A stretch of 64,000 bases of DNA, taken from Apiospora phragmitis (taxonomy: Eukaryota; Ascomycota; Sordariomycetes; Amphisphaeriales; Apiosporaceae). The translations under genes and the position numbers were made by a program. Location: assembly GCA_038363925.1 (NCBI GenBank), contig JAQQWL010000007.1, positions 310,001-374,000 on the forward strand, read 5' to 3'. Below are positions 45,607 to 56,933 of this stretch, one piece after another. A model generated the notes under the pieces. The model did no database searches, was not told the DNA's origin, and was given only the letters and a program-made list of their open reading frames with translations. How positions within the stretch are numbered: position 1 is the stretch's first letter; each line of letters opens with the position of its first letter.

Positions 45607-47300
45607 ATGTCTTTGTTATTTCATATTCCCAATACAGACACCATGTCAAACACCATGTCAAAACGAACCTCTCGACTCTGGGGTCTCCCATGCTCATTCC
45701 CTCAACTACCACCCAACAACTCAACAAACATCGGCACCACCACCATTGTATCCACTACCAACCCATCTAAAAAACGTAATAATACCCCTAACATAGGTAT
45801 CATAACAACAACGAAAAGACTCAGCAACAACTGGCGGAAAGCCATCGACGCAGTCCGGCGAACCCTGGTCCTACGTTCCTCCACAACAGCCAGAACCCGC
45901 TCCGGCGGCACCTGCACCAACCTCACCCCGCAAGCCAGCCAAGCCGCCCGCTTCACCCGAAGCCTCAACGACGCCGTCTTCAGCCCCTTCAGCCCCCAAC
46001 ACGGTTGGCCGGGTCGCCACAACCGCGGCGGCAGCCGCTACCGCGCCGTCAAGGTCCTGCTGACCTACTGGGCCGAGACGGACGACCCGGCCTTCGGCGC
46101 CGCGGGGGCCGCGTGCGCGCTCGCGGACGTGTTCCGGAGGCGGTACGGGTTCGAGGTGCTGGTCTGGCTGATCCCTGTCCTGCAGCCGCAGCAGGCCCTC
46201 GCCGCGAAGCTGCGGCAATTCGCGCGCGAAGAGGATGACATCAGGCAGCAGCAGTCGGGCGAGAGCCTGCTCATTTTCTGGTACGGCGGCTCGGCGCGGG
46301 AAGATGACACCGGGAGCGGAGGTCCCGTCTTGTGGTTTGGAGAGTAAGTTCAATAACAAAAGTTTTAGCCCCTTTTACATCCATCTACTACGCCCCTTTT
46401 TGGTTTGATGCAACAACCCACTAACCCGGGATGACGTTTGCGTCGTTCCGCCCACCCCTATTTAGGACCTTTGGCGGCCAGACCATCAACTCCCAAATCG
46501 TGCCCCAAATCCTGGGCGCCGCCAAGGCCGACGTCCTGACCCTCTACGACACTCCACACGCGCTGCACGGCTACAACGTGACGGGGTCTGGCCTCTGCGA
46601 GCACCTGGGAGCCAGCGCCCACGACGGCGCCGTTGCCGGCTTTGTCGCGAACAGCAATTATTCGTTGTCCTTCACCCGGGCACTGATCCGGATCCTCGAC
46701 AACCCGGACCGCGCCGCGCACGGCATCGCGGTCCTCGACCTCCACCGCAAGCTCGTCAACCGGTACCAAACGGCGATAACCGCGGCATCGGCAGCAGCAG
46801 CAGCAGGTGCCAGAAGCGGCAGCGAGTCGTCTGACGAAGGAAAGCAGGGTAGCAGTAGTGATGACAACGACAGGAATAAAGGCAAAGGCAAAATTAACAA
46901 AAAAGACTATGCCATGCGCACCCTGCCCTGGCTCCCAAACGCCCTGCGCCAGACGCCCGTGTACTGCCACCTGTCGCGGTGCCGGCCCCGGAGCGAGGGC
47001 GGGCCCGCGAGCATCGTGCTCGCGCAGTTGGGGTATCGTCATCCGCCGCCGCAGGAAACATCATCTGCTGCGCGCCCGAATGAGAATACTACTGCTACAC
47101 CCCACGGCCAAGGCCCCGGGGGCGTCGACGACGACAAAAAGGAAAACGACGAGGAGGGGGCCGTCGAGGTGACCATGCGAATGCGGATGCGTGTGCGACC
47201 ACTTGCTGACGCGGCGGATATCAGGCGGTGGAAGAATTGGATTCTCGATGCGCCGCCCGAGGCGAGCCAGCTGGTCCATCTGCAGGCCAAACCTACTTAG
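45607..47300 (+). CDS. Caspase-like (C14-fold) pseudoenzyme
   Basis: The protein is 523 aa in two exons (45607-46343, 46466-47300; 122-bp intron, phase 2). The core follows the fungal caspase-like fold: KVLLTYWAETDDPAFG, then ALADVFRRRYGFEVLVWLIP, LLIFWYGGSA (221-230), ADVLTLYDTPHALHG (D274), SFTRALIRIL, VLDLHRKLVNR and TPVYCHLSRC. In active relatives the third block ends YYGGHG (catalytic His) and the fourth is LLDCCxA (catalytic Cys). Here these read GGSA and DTPHA, so both catalytic residues are replaced. An Ala/Ser/Lys/Asp-rich insertion lies at about 46790-46900. The start at 45607 has A at -3; the in-frame ATG at 45490 would add 39 residues. It is adjacent to and co-oriented with the patatin fusion. 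Confidence 0.75.
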
Positions 47301-47620
47301 GTAAGATTCATAAATCGAAAGACGCGTATAGTAACTCTGAGACGTCCGCATGAATGGTTGCCCTAAAGGCTTGATGAACACTGGCAGCTTTCAATTGAGA
47401 AGGTGACCTCGGTTCTTTAGTAATGGACATATTCAATTGACATCGACTTTGTAGAGGTGATTGGAAGGGATATCTCTTGCGTTTGCTACTCTTGAGCTAT
47501 CTCGCATCGCGGTTCCGTATGCTATCCGCGACATCTCTCGTAAGATTTCAAAATGCCCAGTGTTAAACCGACGCCTGAAAATGCACATATGATACGATAT
47601 CCGTATCCAAGGACAAGTAT

Positions 47621-49453
47621 CTAGCCTCGGAAGCCTCGCCCAAGACCGCCAACGTACCCGAGCAGATTGCGCAGCATCGAAGGCTGACCCGGGTACCTCC
47701 AGTACCGGTACCCCACCACGCCCAAGACGAGCGGCGACCAAAACAGGACCTGGAGCACCCTGGTCAAAACTTTGCCCTGGTGCTCGCTCTTGGCCACGAT
47801 CTCCGAGTACCGCTCGTTACTGAAGCTGACGCGGGAGTACTTGGTCTGCCAGCCAAGGCGGGGCACGTAGACCGACAGCCACTCCTCGAGCGCCTTGCGC
47901 ACGCGGTATGCGGGCGACAGCACCGACGCGCGCATCTCGGTGTAGTTCTGGAGCGCCAAATCATTAATCGCGTGGGCGTCGGGCGCCCGCACGGCCGAGT
48001 ACTCGGCCAGGGCGGCGCTGCGCTGGACCGAAGGGTCCGCGGGCGCGGGGTTCGCCGGGTCGTTGCTCTCCTCGGTGGCTTCGTGCTTGTCCAGCAGGGC
48101 GAACAGCGTCCGGACGTCTTCGAGCCCCGCATTCATGCCCTGTCCGTAGAAGGGGACCATGGCGTGCGCCGCGTCGCCCAGGATGACGACGGAGTCGGAG
48201 AAGTGGTAGGGCTTGCACTTGATGTTGATCAGCGGCAGGTGCGGGTTCGTCTCGAAGGAGGCGATGAGCTCCTTCGGCGGGATGAGCGAGGTCACTCCCG
48301 GGAAATAATGGTCGAAGAAGCTGGGCAGCTTGGATGTGTCGGCTTCTAAATAGACGTAATTGGCACTGGGCATGAACAACGTGCAGGTAAAAGAGCCATC
48401 CTGAATCGTACATGAGCGTCTGTCCGGCGAACCTCGAAAGTGGTACTCACCTCACTGGGTATCGCGATAAACATGAACTGTTTTCCAGGCCAGATGTGGA
48501 GATGGTTCGGTGATATGAGGAATCTTTCGAAGATGCTCTCAGACTTGCGGCGTCTGTTGGGGCCGATCTGGAATTCGCACCAGAGGGTGTCGATGTATTC
48601 CTGCTGGTAGTCCATACGGGTATACTTCATCAAGTGGTAGCGCACCGAGGAGTGCGCACCATCCGCGCCCAGCATAAAGTCAAAGCCGACCTCGACCTCC
48701 TTAGGGCGGCCGGCGGAGGACTTCCCGGAGGACTTTTCGGAATTCTGGACCTCAAACCAGGCGACTTTCCGTTTGAAGTCGGCTCCTGTAAGCTTGTGGT
48801 TGAAGTAGAACTTGACATTGGGCATCTTCTCCAGGATGTCTAGAAGGGCCTTGTTGAGCTCTGCTCTATCGGCAGCGTATATATCCTTCTCTGATGATTA
48901 GCTTCCGGAGGATGTAGGTGATACATGTAGCAGTGATTAGCTCGAACATACCCGGCCATGAACATCATAGAGTTGTGACTCTTCGTACAGCTCCCCCGAT
49001 GGGTGCTTGCCATGGATCATTCGCCCGCACATGGGGATAGTTGACATCATTACATGGTCAATAAGAGACTTGGAGCCTGCATGACGGATGGCGTTGATGC
49101 CCCTCTCGGACAAAGCGAGGTTGATGGACTTTGTGAAGTTTAGAGGTGTTGTTGATGGATCTCGAAGATCTGCGCAAGCCGAGTCAGTATTGGACTTTGG
49201 GAAGCTGGGGTTAGATAGGCCCTGTCTGTAAGTTATGGATCATCGGATTGACGATAGATGAATCCATGTATACGTCGATGACGAGGGCAGTAAGTGACGG
49301 CAGAAAAATAGCAACCCCCGAATTGGAGCGGGTTAAGTACTTACCACTGCGTAGCTCATATATCTTGACTTTGTGGCCCCGATTGGCCGCATACAGAGCA
49401 GCCAGAGACCCGACAGGACCAGCGCCCACGACGATGACTTTCTGTTTGGCCAT
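47621..49453 (-). CDS. bna4: Kynurenine 3-monooxygenase
   Basis: This FAD enzyme hydroxylates L-kynurenine with NADPH and O2 in the tryptophan-to-NAD+ pathway, at the outer mitochondrial membrane. The four exons are 49453-49345, 49169-48952, 48885-48451 and 48400-47621, giving 513 aa with no frame problem. The N-terminal FAD motif is [48 protein letters not shown], and [22 protein letters not shown] (second FAD site) follow in order. The C terminus has a membrane-associating hydrophobic segment ([17 protein letters not shown]), as in the fungal and animal enzymes. Exon 3 uses an AAG acceptor, since only it gives the conserved [14 protein letters not shown]. Convergent with the caspase-like gene. 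Confidence 0.95.
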
Positions 49454-50406
49454 TGCGAACAGAGAGATGCAGGTTTGTGGGGAGATTGGATTATGTACAA
49501 GGTCAAGGGCCCAGTCGGAATAGAAGAGGTGAGGTAGTATCAAATGACCTGCTGATTCCCGCCTGAACGTCCCGTCGGCTTGCTTCGGATCAGTTTTTCC
49601 GAGCTTGACCAGGATGGGATCAATGACAAAGACAGTTCAATGCATGGATGCGCTCACAATGGATTTACACTCGTGAGTATTATCGGGGATAAAATACGAA
49701 TGCGATGCGCCTGCATTCTTGAAGCATTGAATCTACTACTAAAGTCGATCCCGTCACTTCAAGCCATCAAGACTGTAAAGCAAGCAGTAGCAAGCTTCGA
49801 TGCCCCACCAGAAGTGCCTGGACAAGACCCCGGACTAACCAGATCTAGCGCCAAAAGCAAGCCATCCATGATGGTGCATGTCGGTTTTCAACGATCGTGA
49901 ATGGTATTGTCAAGTGATCAAGTACTACAGCTACCCCAAATGACCGTGATTTACATAAAACCCATGTTTTTCCTCAGTCGTTATTCCATACCTATGTTGA
50001 TGTTCTCCAGAAGGGTTTAATCGGTTAGCCGCGAGTCTGTTAGACTCCCTACCTCCCCCACCAATCTAAGGCTACTGGCTGTACTGTACTCCATTGCTGG
50101 AAAGACGCCGACACGGTCCTTTTGCCGGTCCCTTGGGAACCAACCCCCACTACGTGAATTAATTTTCCATTTTCGATCCTCGGATCAGCTCACTTTGCCA
50201 TCAAGCCAACGCCGCAACCCAGCCAACACCGAACAGCAGTTGGATCTCTCTGCCTTTTCTGACCCAGCCCTACTTTTGCTCGTGCATATATCTATTCCCA
50301 GGTTACCACAACTTTTCAATACAGTTCAGTCGAATCTTTGTCACACTCATACCATACCATTAGCATTGTCCCACCTCTGTTGCCCTACGATCGACATCCC
50401 GACATC
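49454..50406. other. intergenic/promoter region
   Basis: Divergent promoter between kynurenine 3-monooxygenase and methionine aminopeptidase. No gene or RNA seen. Confidence 0.5.
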
Positions 50407-51786
50407 ATGGCCGATTCCGAACCCCCCGCCAAGAAGAAGTGCTTGGGAACCGACTGCGAGAACGACGCCGGCACCCTGCAATGTCCTACATGTCTGAAGC
50501 TGGGGATTAAGGGCAGCTTCTTCTGCTCGCAGGACTGCTTCAAGAAGAACTGGGTATGGGCAATGCGCTGCATCTGACAGCCCATCGGCGTTTAGATCCA
50601 GATATGCTAACATGGCGATTTGCGACCCAGGGCGACCACAAATCTCTGCACAAGACGGCGGACGGCAAGAGCACCAACGGTATTATCCACAACTTCATTC
50701 CTCCAAAGGTCGTTTCTAAACCTGATCCAGCCACCGGGTTCTTCAATCCCTTCCCCTCCTACTCCTTTACCGGACCCCTGCGGCCCGTCTACCCCCTCTC
50801 GCCGAAGCGCACCGTCCCCAAGTCGATCCCGCATCCCGACTACGCTGCCTCGGGCATCCCAAAAAACCGAACGCTCGGGAGGAACAAGATCGAGATCCTG
50901 GACGCCAAGGCCCAAGATGGCATGCGGAAAGTCTGCAAGTTGGCACGTGAGGTTCTGGATATCGTCGCTGCCGAGCTGAAGCCCGGCGTCTCCACCGACC
51001 ACTTGGACGAAGTCTGCCACAAGGCCTGTATAGAACGAAACGTAAGTCCGCAGCCAGCCAGCGCTTGTCGTGTCTACATTGGATCGTCTACTAACGGAGT
51101 ATACAATGCATATATAGTCGTACCCGTCACCCCTGAACTACAACTTCTTCCCTAAGTCGATATGTACATCCGTTAACGAGGTCATCTGCCACGGCATCCC
51201 GGACCAGCGCCTCCTGATGGACGGCGACATCGTCAACCTCGACGTCACGCTCTACCACGAGGGCTACCACGGCGACCTGAACGAGACGTACTACGTGGGC
51301 GACCGGGCCAAGGCGGACCCGGACGTGGTGCGCGTGGTAGAGACGGCGCGCGAGTGCCTGGACGAGGCCATCAAGCTGGTCAAGCCGGGCTGCCTGATGC
51401 GCGACTTCGGCAACGTGATCGAGAAGCACGCCAAGGCGCGCAACTGCAGCGTCATCCGCACGTACTGCGGCCACGGCATCAACAGCATCTTCCACTGCGC
51501 GCCCAACGTGCCGCACTACGCCAAGAACAAGGCCGTCGGCGAGTGCAAGCCCGGGATGACGTTCACGATCGAGCCCATGATCGCGCTCGGCAAGTACCGC
51601 GACGTGACGTGGCCCGACAACTGGACCAGCACCACCATTGACGGCAAGAAGACGGCCCAGTTCGAGCACACGCTGCTGGTGACGGAGGACGGCGTGGAGA
51701 TCCTGACGGCGCGGCAGGCCGACTCGCCGGGCGGGCCGATACCCATGCCTGCGGCTGCTGCCGCGGCCGAAGAGAAGAGCGGCTAG
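50407..51786 (+). CDS. MAP1: Methionine aminopeptidase 1
   Basis: The enzyme removes the initiator methionine from nascent chains at the ribosome. It has three exons (50407-50553, 50631-51041, 51118-51786) and 408 aa, fully in frame. The N-terminal zinc-finger pair (CLGTDC...CPTCLKLG...[12 protein letters not shown]) is typical of eukaryotic type 1 enzymes and docks on ribosomes. The pita-bread metal ligands are visible: D in VNLDVT, D in HGDLNET, H in CGHGIN, E in TIEPM and E in QFEHT. The [16 protein letters not shown] substrate loop is present as [12 protein letters not shown]. The C terminus is extended by a short Ala/Glu tail absent from the yeast enzyme. The introns are 77 and 76 bp. 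Confidence 0.95.
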
Positions 51787-53429
51787 AAGCTCTTGCTCGT
51801 CTGGCTGTGGAAGCTGATGTTGCGCGGGTTGCGACTTCTATATAGACTGGCTAACCCCAAACGCTATCCGCCGCTGTGTTAGCGCTCCGTAATAGAATGC
51901 ACACGGGAACGGTAGTAATACTATATGGTCCAAGCCGTAAGAAGTGATTGTCCAAGGGTTCGAAGACGATCGGTATATAGGACTAGTCGAGCAAACCAAA
52001 AACAGTCCGTTTATGTGAATTTGACATATGAAGGCGAGTCGGATGCTACAGATGGTTTGCCAAAGTTGCCTATCCGAATAGCGTATTCTGACTCCTATCT
52101 TCGTAAAGTGCAGGCAAGAGGAAGCTTCTGTAACTTTGAAGTGCCCGGATAGGGGGGTGGTTAATTATTGGCAGACATGCTTACCTCGTGCTTTTAAAAT
52201 GAAAACGCACACCTGGGAAGTACTGGACTATTAAGCCATGATTATCGAGCAAAACTAGAAGTGTATCTTTGCTCATACACGCTGTGTGGTCCTCACATTG
52301 ATTAAATGCCTGTTGCCATGAGATTGAAATTACAAATGCTGCGTGACAGCCCCGCGTTCGTTGCGCTCCAGCCCCAATTGATCAGATGGGCGCCAAGTTG
52401 CAGGGAGCTCCCCGACCACAGGGAGCCACCTAGGGCTGCTAGGGATACTCTCGGGCCTGCGTGATTGATGGCAACCAAATCCTCGAGTGAGTGACCAGAG
52501 TGGCTGGCACCAAAAGTGACGTTACCACCTGTTTCCAGGCTGCGGAGACAATGGCTCTAGACCTAATGACGGGCCCAGAATTACCATCAATTTCAGTGCC
52601 CAGCAACGCTGGTGGACGAGAGCCGCTTTCATCATTCAGGTAATAAGCATTGCGACTCGGACCTGGGGGTGCTTCCAATCAATCGAAATCAAGTGCCTAA
52701 AAAATCGATTTGATTGCTAGGTTACTCCGTACAGATACCAGGACCGTCCTCGACTCCCCCAAGCTTGAGCTTCCTCATATCGGAGAATCCACCTTCTCTA
52801 TCTGTTCTGTTGTCCGCCTATGTTTGTCTGCTGCTCTTGCCGCAACGCACGCACAGCACCAGCAGTGCAGCCAGCACGCACATAACCGCGCAACCCACCT
52901 CATCCTTCCAATCCAATCCACATCCACCACCCAACCTTCTCCCAATTTGATTTGATCTGGGACCTTAACCCTTCCCTCCACATTTGACTACTTACTTACA
53001 CCTGGACACTTGGACTTTCTCAAGCCTATCTACCCTTACCAACCCGCCCAGGCTAACAAAAACAAAACCCAACGCCCGTCACCAACTGAACAAGTGGCAA
53101 CTGTGATTTATAACCCCTCTCCAGCTACTCTTTTTTTGGGCCACCTTCAAACCTTCCGTCCGATATCGATCGCATCCGCCAACTCAAAAAAGCAAACGAG
53201 ATTTTCATCGGGTCCCGCTCGCATCCATCAACTTCTCTCGAGTCGCGTTCGCTCCCTCAAAGCAAACCGACTTCTCTCCGCCTCACAAACAACCGATTTC
53301 GAAGCTGCAAATAACCTGCAGGAGCTCTCCCAATTCCCTTGCGAGTTGCCTTGTCGCGGTCCCTCGAGCTCTCCGGGACACCAATCCATCCTCGATTACT
53401 CCGAGTAATACAGCACAAATACCGCCAAG
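51787..53429. other. intergenic region
   Basis: A 1.6-kb gap. The last about 600 bp are a CT-rich leader or promoter of ERV14. No gene seen. Confidence 0.45.
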
Positions 53430-54163
53430 ATGTCGGGCGAAGCGTGGCTCTACCTCTTCGCCGTGCTTATCAATGCCGTCAATCTCTTCCTTCAGGTCTT
53501 CTTCACCATCATGTACAGCGATTTGGAATGGTATGTTGCCCTCGGCCTGTTTGGCGGTTGTGGCCGGAGCTCCAATGGGAAGCTTTTTGGTGGGAGCCTG
53601 GAGCTCCCTCCATAAACAACCCTTTACGTCATGCGTTGGGCCTCGCTCTGCCCATGCGACCGCAGCACCGCTTCACCCTTGACTTGCAACGAAACCATCG
53701 TACTGACTCTTGGACTATTACCGCAGTGACTATATCAACCCTATTGACCTCTGCAACCGTCTGAACACCTACATCATCCCCGAAGCTGCTGTGCACGGAT
53801 TCCTGACCTTCCTGTTCCTCATCAATGGATACTGGGTGGCTCTGATCCTCAACCTGCCCCTGCTCGCTTGGAATGTAAAGAAGTAAGTGGGCCCAAGTGC
53901 TTTCTGCATCCGCCTGGTGACATCGCTAACCTCGGAATCCAGGATCGTCGACAACACACATCTTTTGGATGCGACCGAGATCTTCCGGAAGCTCAACGTC
54001 CACAAGAAGGTATGACCGACTTCCAGCTCCTGGTAGCACCCTGGGGCAGATAGCTAATACCTTTGCGCAGGAATCCTTCTTCAAGCTTGGCTTCCACCTT
54101 GTCATGTTCTTCTTCTACCTGTACAGCATGATTGTTGCCCTGATCAAGGACGAGTCGCACTAA
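53430..54163 (+). CDS. ERV14: Erv14/cornichon COPII cargo receptor
   Basis: This cargo receptor sorts transmembrane proteins into COPII vesicles at ER exit sites. Four exons (53430-53530, 53727-53882, 53943-54009, 54071-54163) give 138 aa, the length of the yeast protein. Conserved features are an N-terminal membrane helix ([20 protein letters not shown]), [17 protein letters not shown] across the first splice, [43 protein letters not shown], and a final helix ([16 protein letters not shown]). The [10 protein letters not shown] region matches the COPII-binding cytosolic loop. All introns are GT-AG and in phase; the first is long at 196 bp. Confidence 0.95.
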
Positions 54164-55328
54164 GTCCAGTACCGGCCAATGGCCCTACTCTGACGATACG
54201 ACCGAAGGCTGGCTTGACTTGGCTGTTCCAATAAAGTAGCATTCAAAGAAGTTCGCAGAGGGATTACCAAAGGTCTTGTAGGAGCGACGAGGACTGGACC
54301 CCGAGAAGATAATTGTCAGAGGAAAGCAGCGTGCAATACGCAACGATTGATGTCCCTTTCTCAGGGGCGCTTCGTCTGTAGTAGTGAGGTGTGTTTACGT
54401 TTTGATGGATGAACATACTGGACATTGGGACGAAGATTACACGATTAGACGAATGGCTTCAGGAGAGAGTGTTTTAACGGGAAAAGCTATCAAGCCGTGG
54501 GTTGATCAAAGTCTGGCATTGGCTGTATTGATCAGAGCTGGGAGCAACGGCGGATTTTCCAAAGGGCAACTTCTTCCAACCCATCGGCCAGGCATAATGT
54601 TAGAGATTGCCTCATGCGGCGTCGTGCAGGCTGAACCCGAATTTTAAACGTAATGAAATGTATACCCCATATCAGTTGCTATTTGGATATCACACAGTAC
54701 CGTTGCTTGTCTTGAAGTTTGGTATTAGTGAAGCAAGTGGGAATGAATGGGGCTTGGAAGCTTCTGACAGCAACACTGGAAAGCACCAAGTAGAAGTAGG
54801 TAAGCAACACCATAATTTGCTAGTGTTCTTATCCAGCTGACTGCATTGAGTACCTTTCATTGGCAATCCCCTTCCTTTTGACATATTCACATTGCATGGA
54901 TTACATTCTTACCAAAATGCCAACCCCATCATCCGGAGCCGTTATTAGAACCTCCTCCCCTCCCCCCCTCTACGTCAGGTACACTTTAGCTTGAAGTGGG
55001 GCGATGCAAGCCGCCGAGAGCCTCAGCCACATGCTGCACCCAAAATCCAAAGCTAGCTTCCATTGCTCTCGAAAAGGTTGACCGCCTTCCCCACCAAGAC
55101 TCTCTTGCAAGCCTCCAATCCGCGCCAACTTCATAGCCGTTGCAACATTCAATTATCCATACACTCCTGCCCATAACGAACTACGGTAAAAACAAGAACA
55201 CCCACCCGACTTTGTCGACCAGAATCTCGTCATCTTGATTGATTTACGAGATAACGAATCGCGTTTCGCCTGGACACCCTCCCAAGCTCATTTCGGGACC
55301 AGCTGTGATCCGCAGCGCGCGCGCGACC
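54164..55328. other. intergenic region
   Basis: Between ERV14 and PRP17. No gene seen. Confidence 0.5.
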
Positions 55329-56933
55329 ATGGCCAACTTCGGAGAGTACCCGCCCAACATGGCGTCGCAAGACGCACTCATCATACGCGAGCAGACCAAA
55401 CCCGAACACGCCGTGGTCCCCTACAGCGGCGAGGAGCTGTCGCGGCAACAGCTCGGTCCTGTCAACCCGTACTTCGACCCCAGCACCCGCAAGCGCAAGA
55501 ACAACGTGCTGACGGGCAACGCCGAGGAGACCTTCGTGTCCGAACACACCTTCCGCTCCAAGCACCGGGCGGTCGAGCGCGCGGGCGGGCCCGACCGCGA
55601 GTACCAGACGGGCGCCGAGGCGAAGGCCGAGGCCAAGCGCATACGGGAAGGTCGAGAGGGCAAGGGCAACGCCATGATCGCTGACGGCGACGGCGCGTAC
55701 GTCGGGCCCTGGGCCAAGTACAAGCGGCCCGAGTTCGAAGACGTCGAGATCGCTGAGGGCGAGGAGGTGGGAAGCGACGAGGAGGTCGTGTACGTGACGG
55801 ACGAGGACGAGGACGTGGTGGAGAGCGGGACCGTGGTCTCGGCGCCCGCGGTGGCGCTGCAGCGGCGCAAGGAGGTCGAGGCGCTGGGCGAGGAATCGAC
55901 TGTGTTCCACGGCGAGGCCGAGTTCGACTACCAAGGGCGGTCCTACATGCATGTCCCGCTCGACCTCGATGTCGACCTGCGGAAGGAGCCCGGCAGCGTC
56001 ACCAACTACATCCCCAAGAAGCTCATACACACCTGGAAGAACCATTTCAACGACAAGGCCGTCACGGCGCTGCGCTTCTTCCCCAACTCTGGCCACCTGC
56101 TGCTCGCGTCGGGCGCTGATGCCACGGTCAAGATCTTCGATGTATACCACCAGAGGGAGCTGCTGCGGTCTTATCACGGTCATGCCAAGGCGATTTCAGA
56201 TATTTGCTTCAACAACTCTGGGAACGAGTTCATTTCGAGTGGATACGATCGATACATCAAGCTCTGGGACACGGAAACGGGCGTGTGCAAGGCCAAGTTC
56301 ACGACGGGCAAGACGCCGCACGTCGTCAAGTTCAACCCGTCGTACGAGCACGCCCACGAGTTCGTGGCCGGCATGTCGGACAACAAGATCGTGCAGTGGG
56401 ACACGCGGACCAAGGAGCTCGTGCAGGAGTACGACCACCACCTGGCGGCCATCAACACCATCACGTTCGTGGACGAGGGCCGGCGGTTCATGACGACGGC
56501 CGACGACAAGAGCCTTCGGGTGTGGGATTACCCGATCCCGGTGCCGATCAAGTACCACGCGTCCGAGGAGCAGTTCGCGCTGACGCGGGCGAGCCGGCAC
56601 CCGTCGGGCAAGTACGTGGCGTACCAGGCGGGCAACAACGAGGTGCAGGTGTTCAGCGCGCAGGACAAGTTCCGGCGCAACGCGAAGAAGCTGTTCAAGG
56701 GCCACAACAGCGCCGGGTCGGCCATCGAGCTGGCGTGCTCGCCCGACGGGCAGTTCCTGGCGTCGGGCGACACGGCCGGTTTTGTCTGTTTCTGGGACTG
56801 GAAGACGTGCAAGATGTACCACAAGATCCAGGCGTCGCAGAACGGGGCCGTGTCGTGCGTGCAGTGGCATCCGCAGGAGACGAGTCGGGTGGTGGCGGCG
56901 GGGCAGGATGGGGTTATTCGGTATTACGATTAA
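55329..56933 (+). CDS. PRP17: Pre-mRNA splicing factor Prp17/Cdc40, WD40
   Basis: Prp17 acts in the second step of splicing in the spliceosome. One exon encodes 534 aa. The N-terminal third carries the family hallmark FGEYPPNM-like start, LGPVNPYFDP, and DGDGAYVGPWAKYKR. The linker YMHVPLDLDVDL and YIPKKLIHTW follows. Then come seven WD40 repeats, including SGADATVKIFDVY, SSGYDRYIKLWDTETG, MSDNKIVQWDTRT, TADDKSLRVWDY, and a last repeat ending GVIRYYD. The ATG at 55329 follows the canonical MANFGEYP; upstream in-frame codons (from 55239) look like leader. A 317-codon antisense frame here is a shadow. Confidence 0.95.
   Translation: MANFGEYPPNMASQDALIIREQTKPEHAVVPYSGEELSRQQLGPVNPYFDPSTRKRKNNVLTGNAEETFVSEHTFRSKHRAVERAGGPDREYQTGAEAKAEAKRIREGREGKGNAMIADGDGAYVGPWAKYKRPEFEDVEIAEGEEVGSDEEVVYVTDEDEDVVESGTVVSAPAVALQRRKEVEALGEESTVFHGEAEFDYQGRSYMHVPLDLDVDLRKEPGSVTNYIPKKLIHTWKNHFNDKAVTALRFFPNSGHLLLASGADATVKIFDVYHQRELLRSYHGHAKAISDICFNNSGNEFISSGYDRYIKLWDTETGVCKAKFTTGKTPHVVKFNPSYEHAHEFVAGMSDNKIVQWDTRTKELVQEYDHHLAAINTITFVDEGRRFMTTADDKSLRVWDYPIPVPIKYHASEEQFALTRASRHPSGKYVAYQAGNNEVQVFSAQDKFRRNAKKLFKGHNSAGSAIELACSPDGQFLASGDTAGFVCFWDWKTCKMYHKIQASQNGAVSCVQWHPQETSRVVAAGQDGVIRYYD

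Noticed and set aside
47780..48349. 189-codon antisense frame over kynurenine 3-monooxygenase
   Set aside because: Shadow; the minus-strand gene is intact and conserved.
55230..56183. 317-codon antisense frame over PRP17
   Set aside because: Shadow of a GC-rich WD40 gene.
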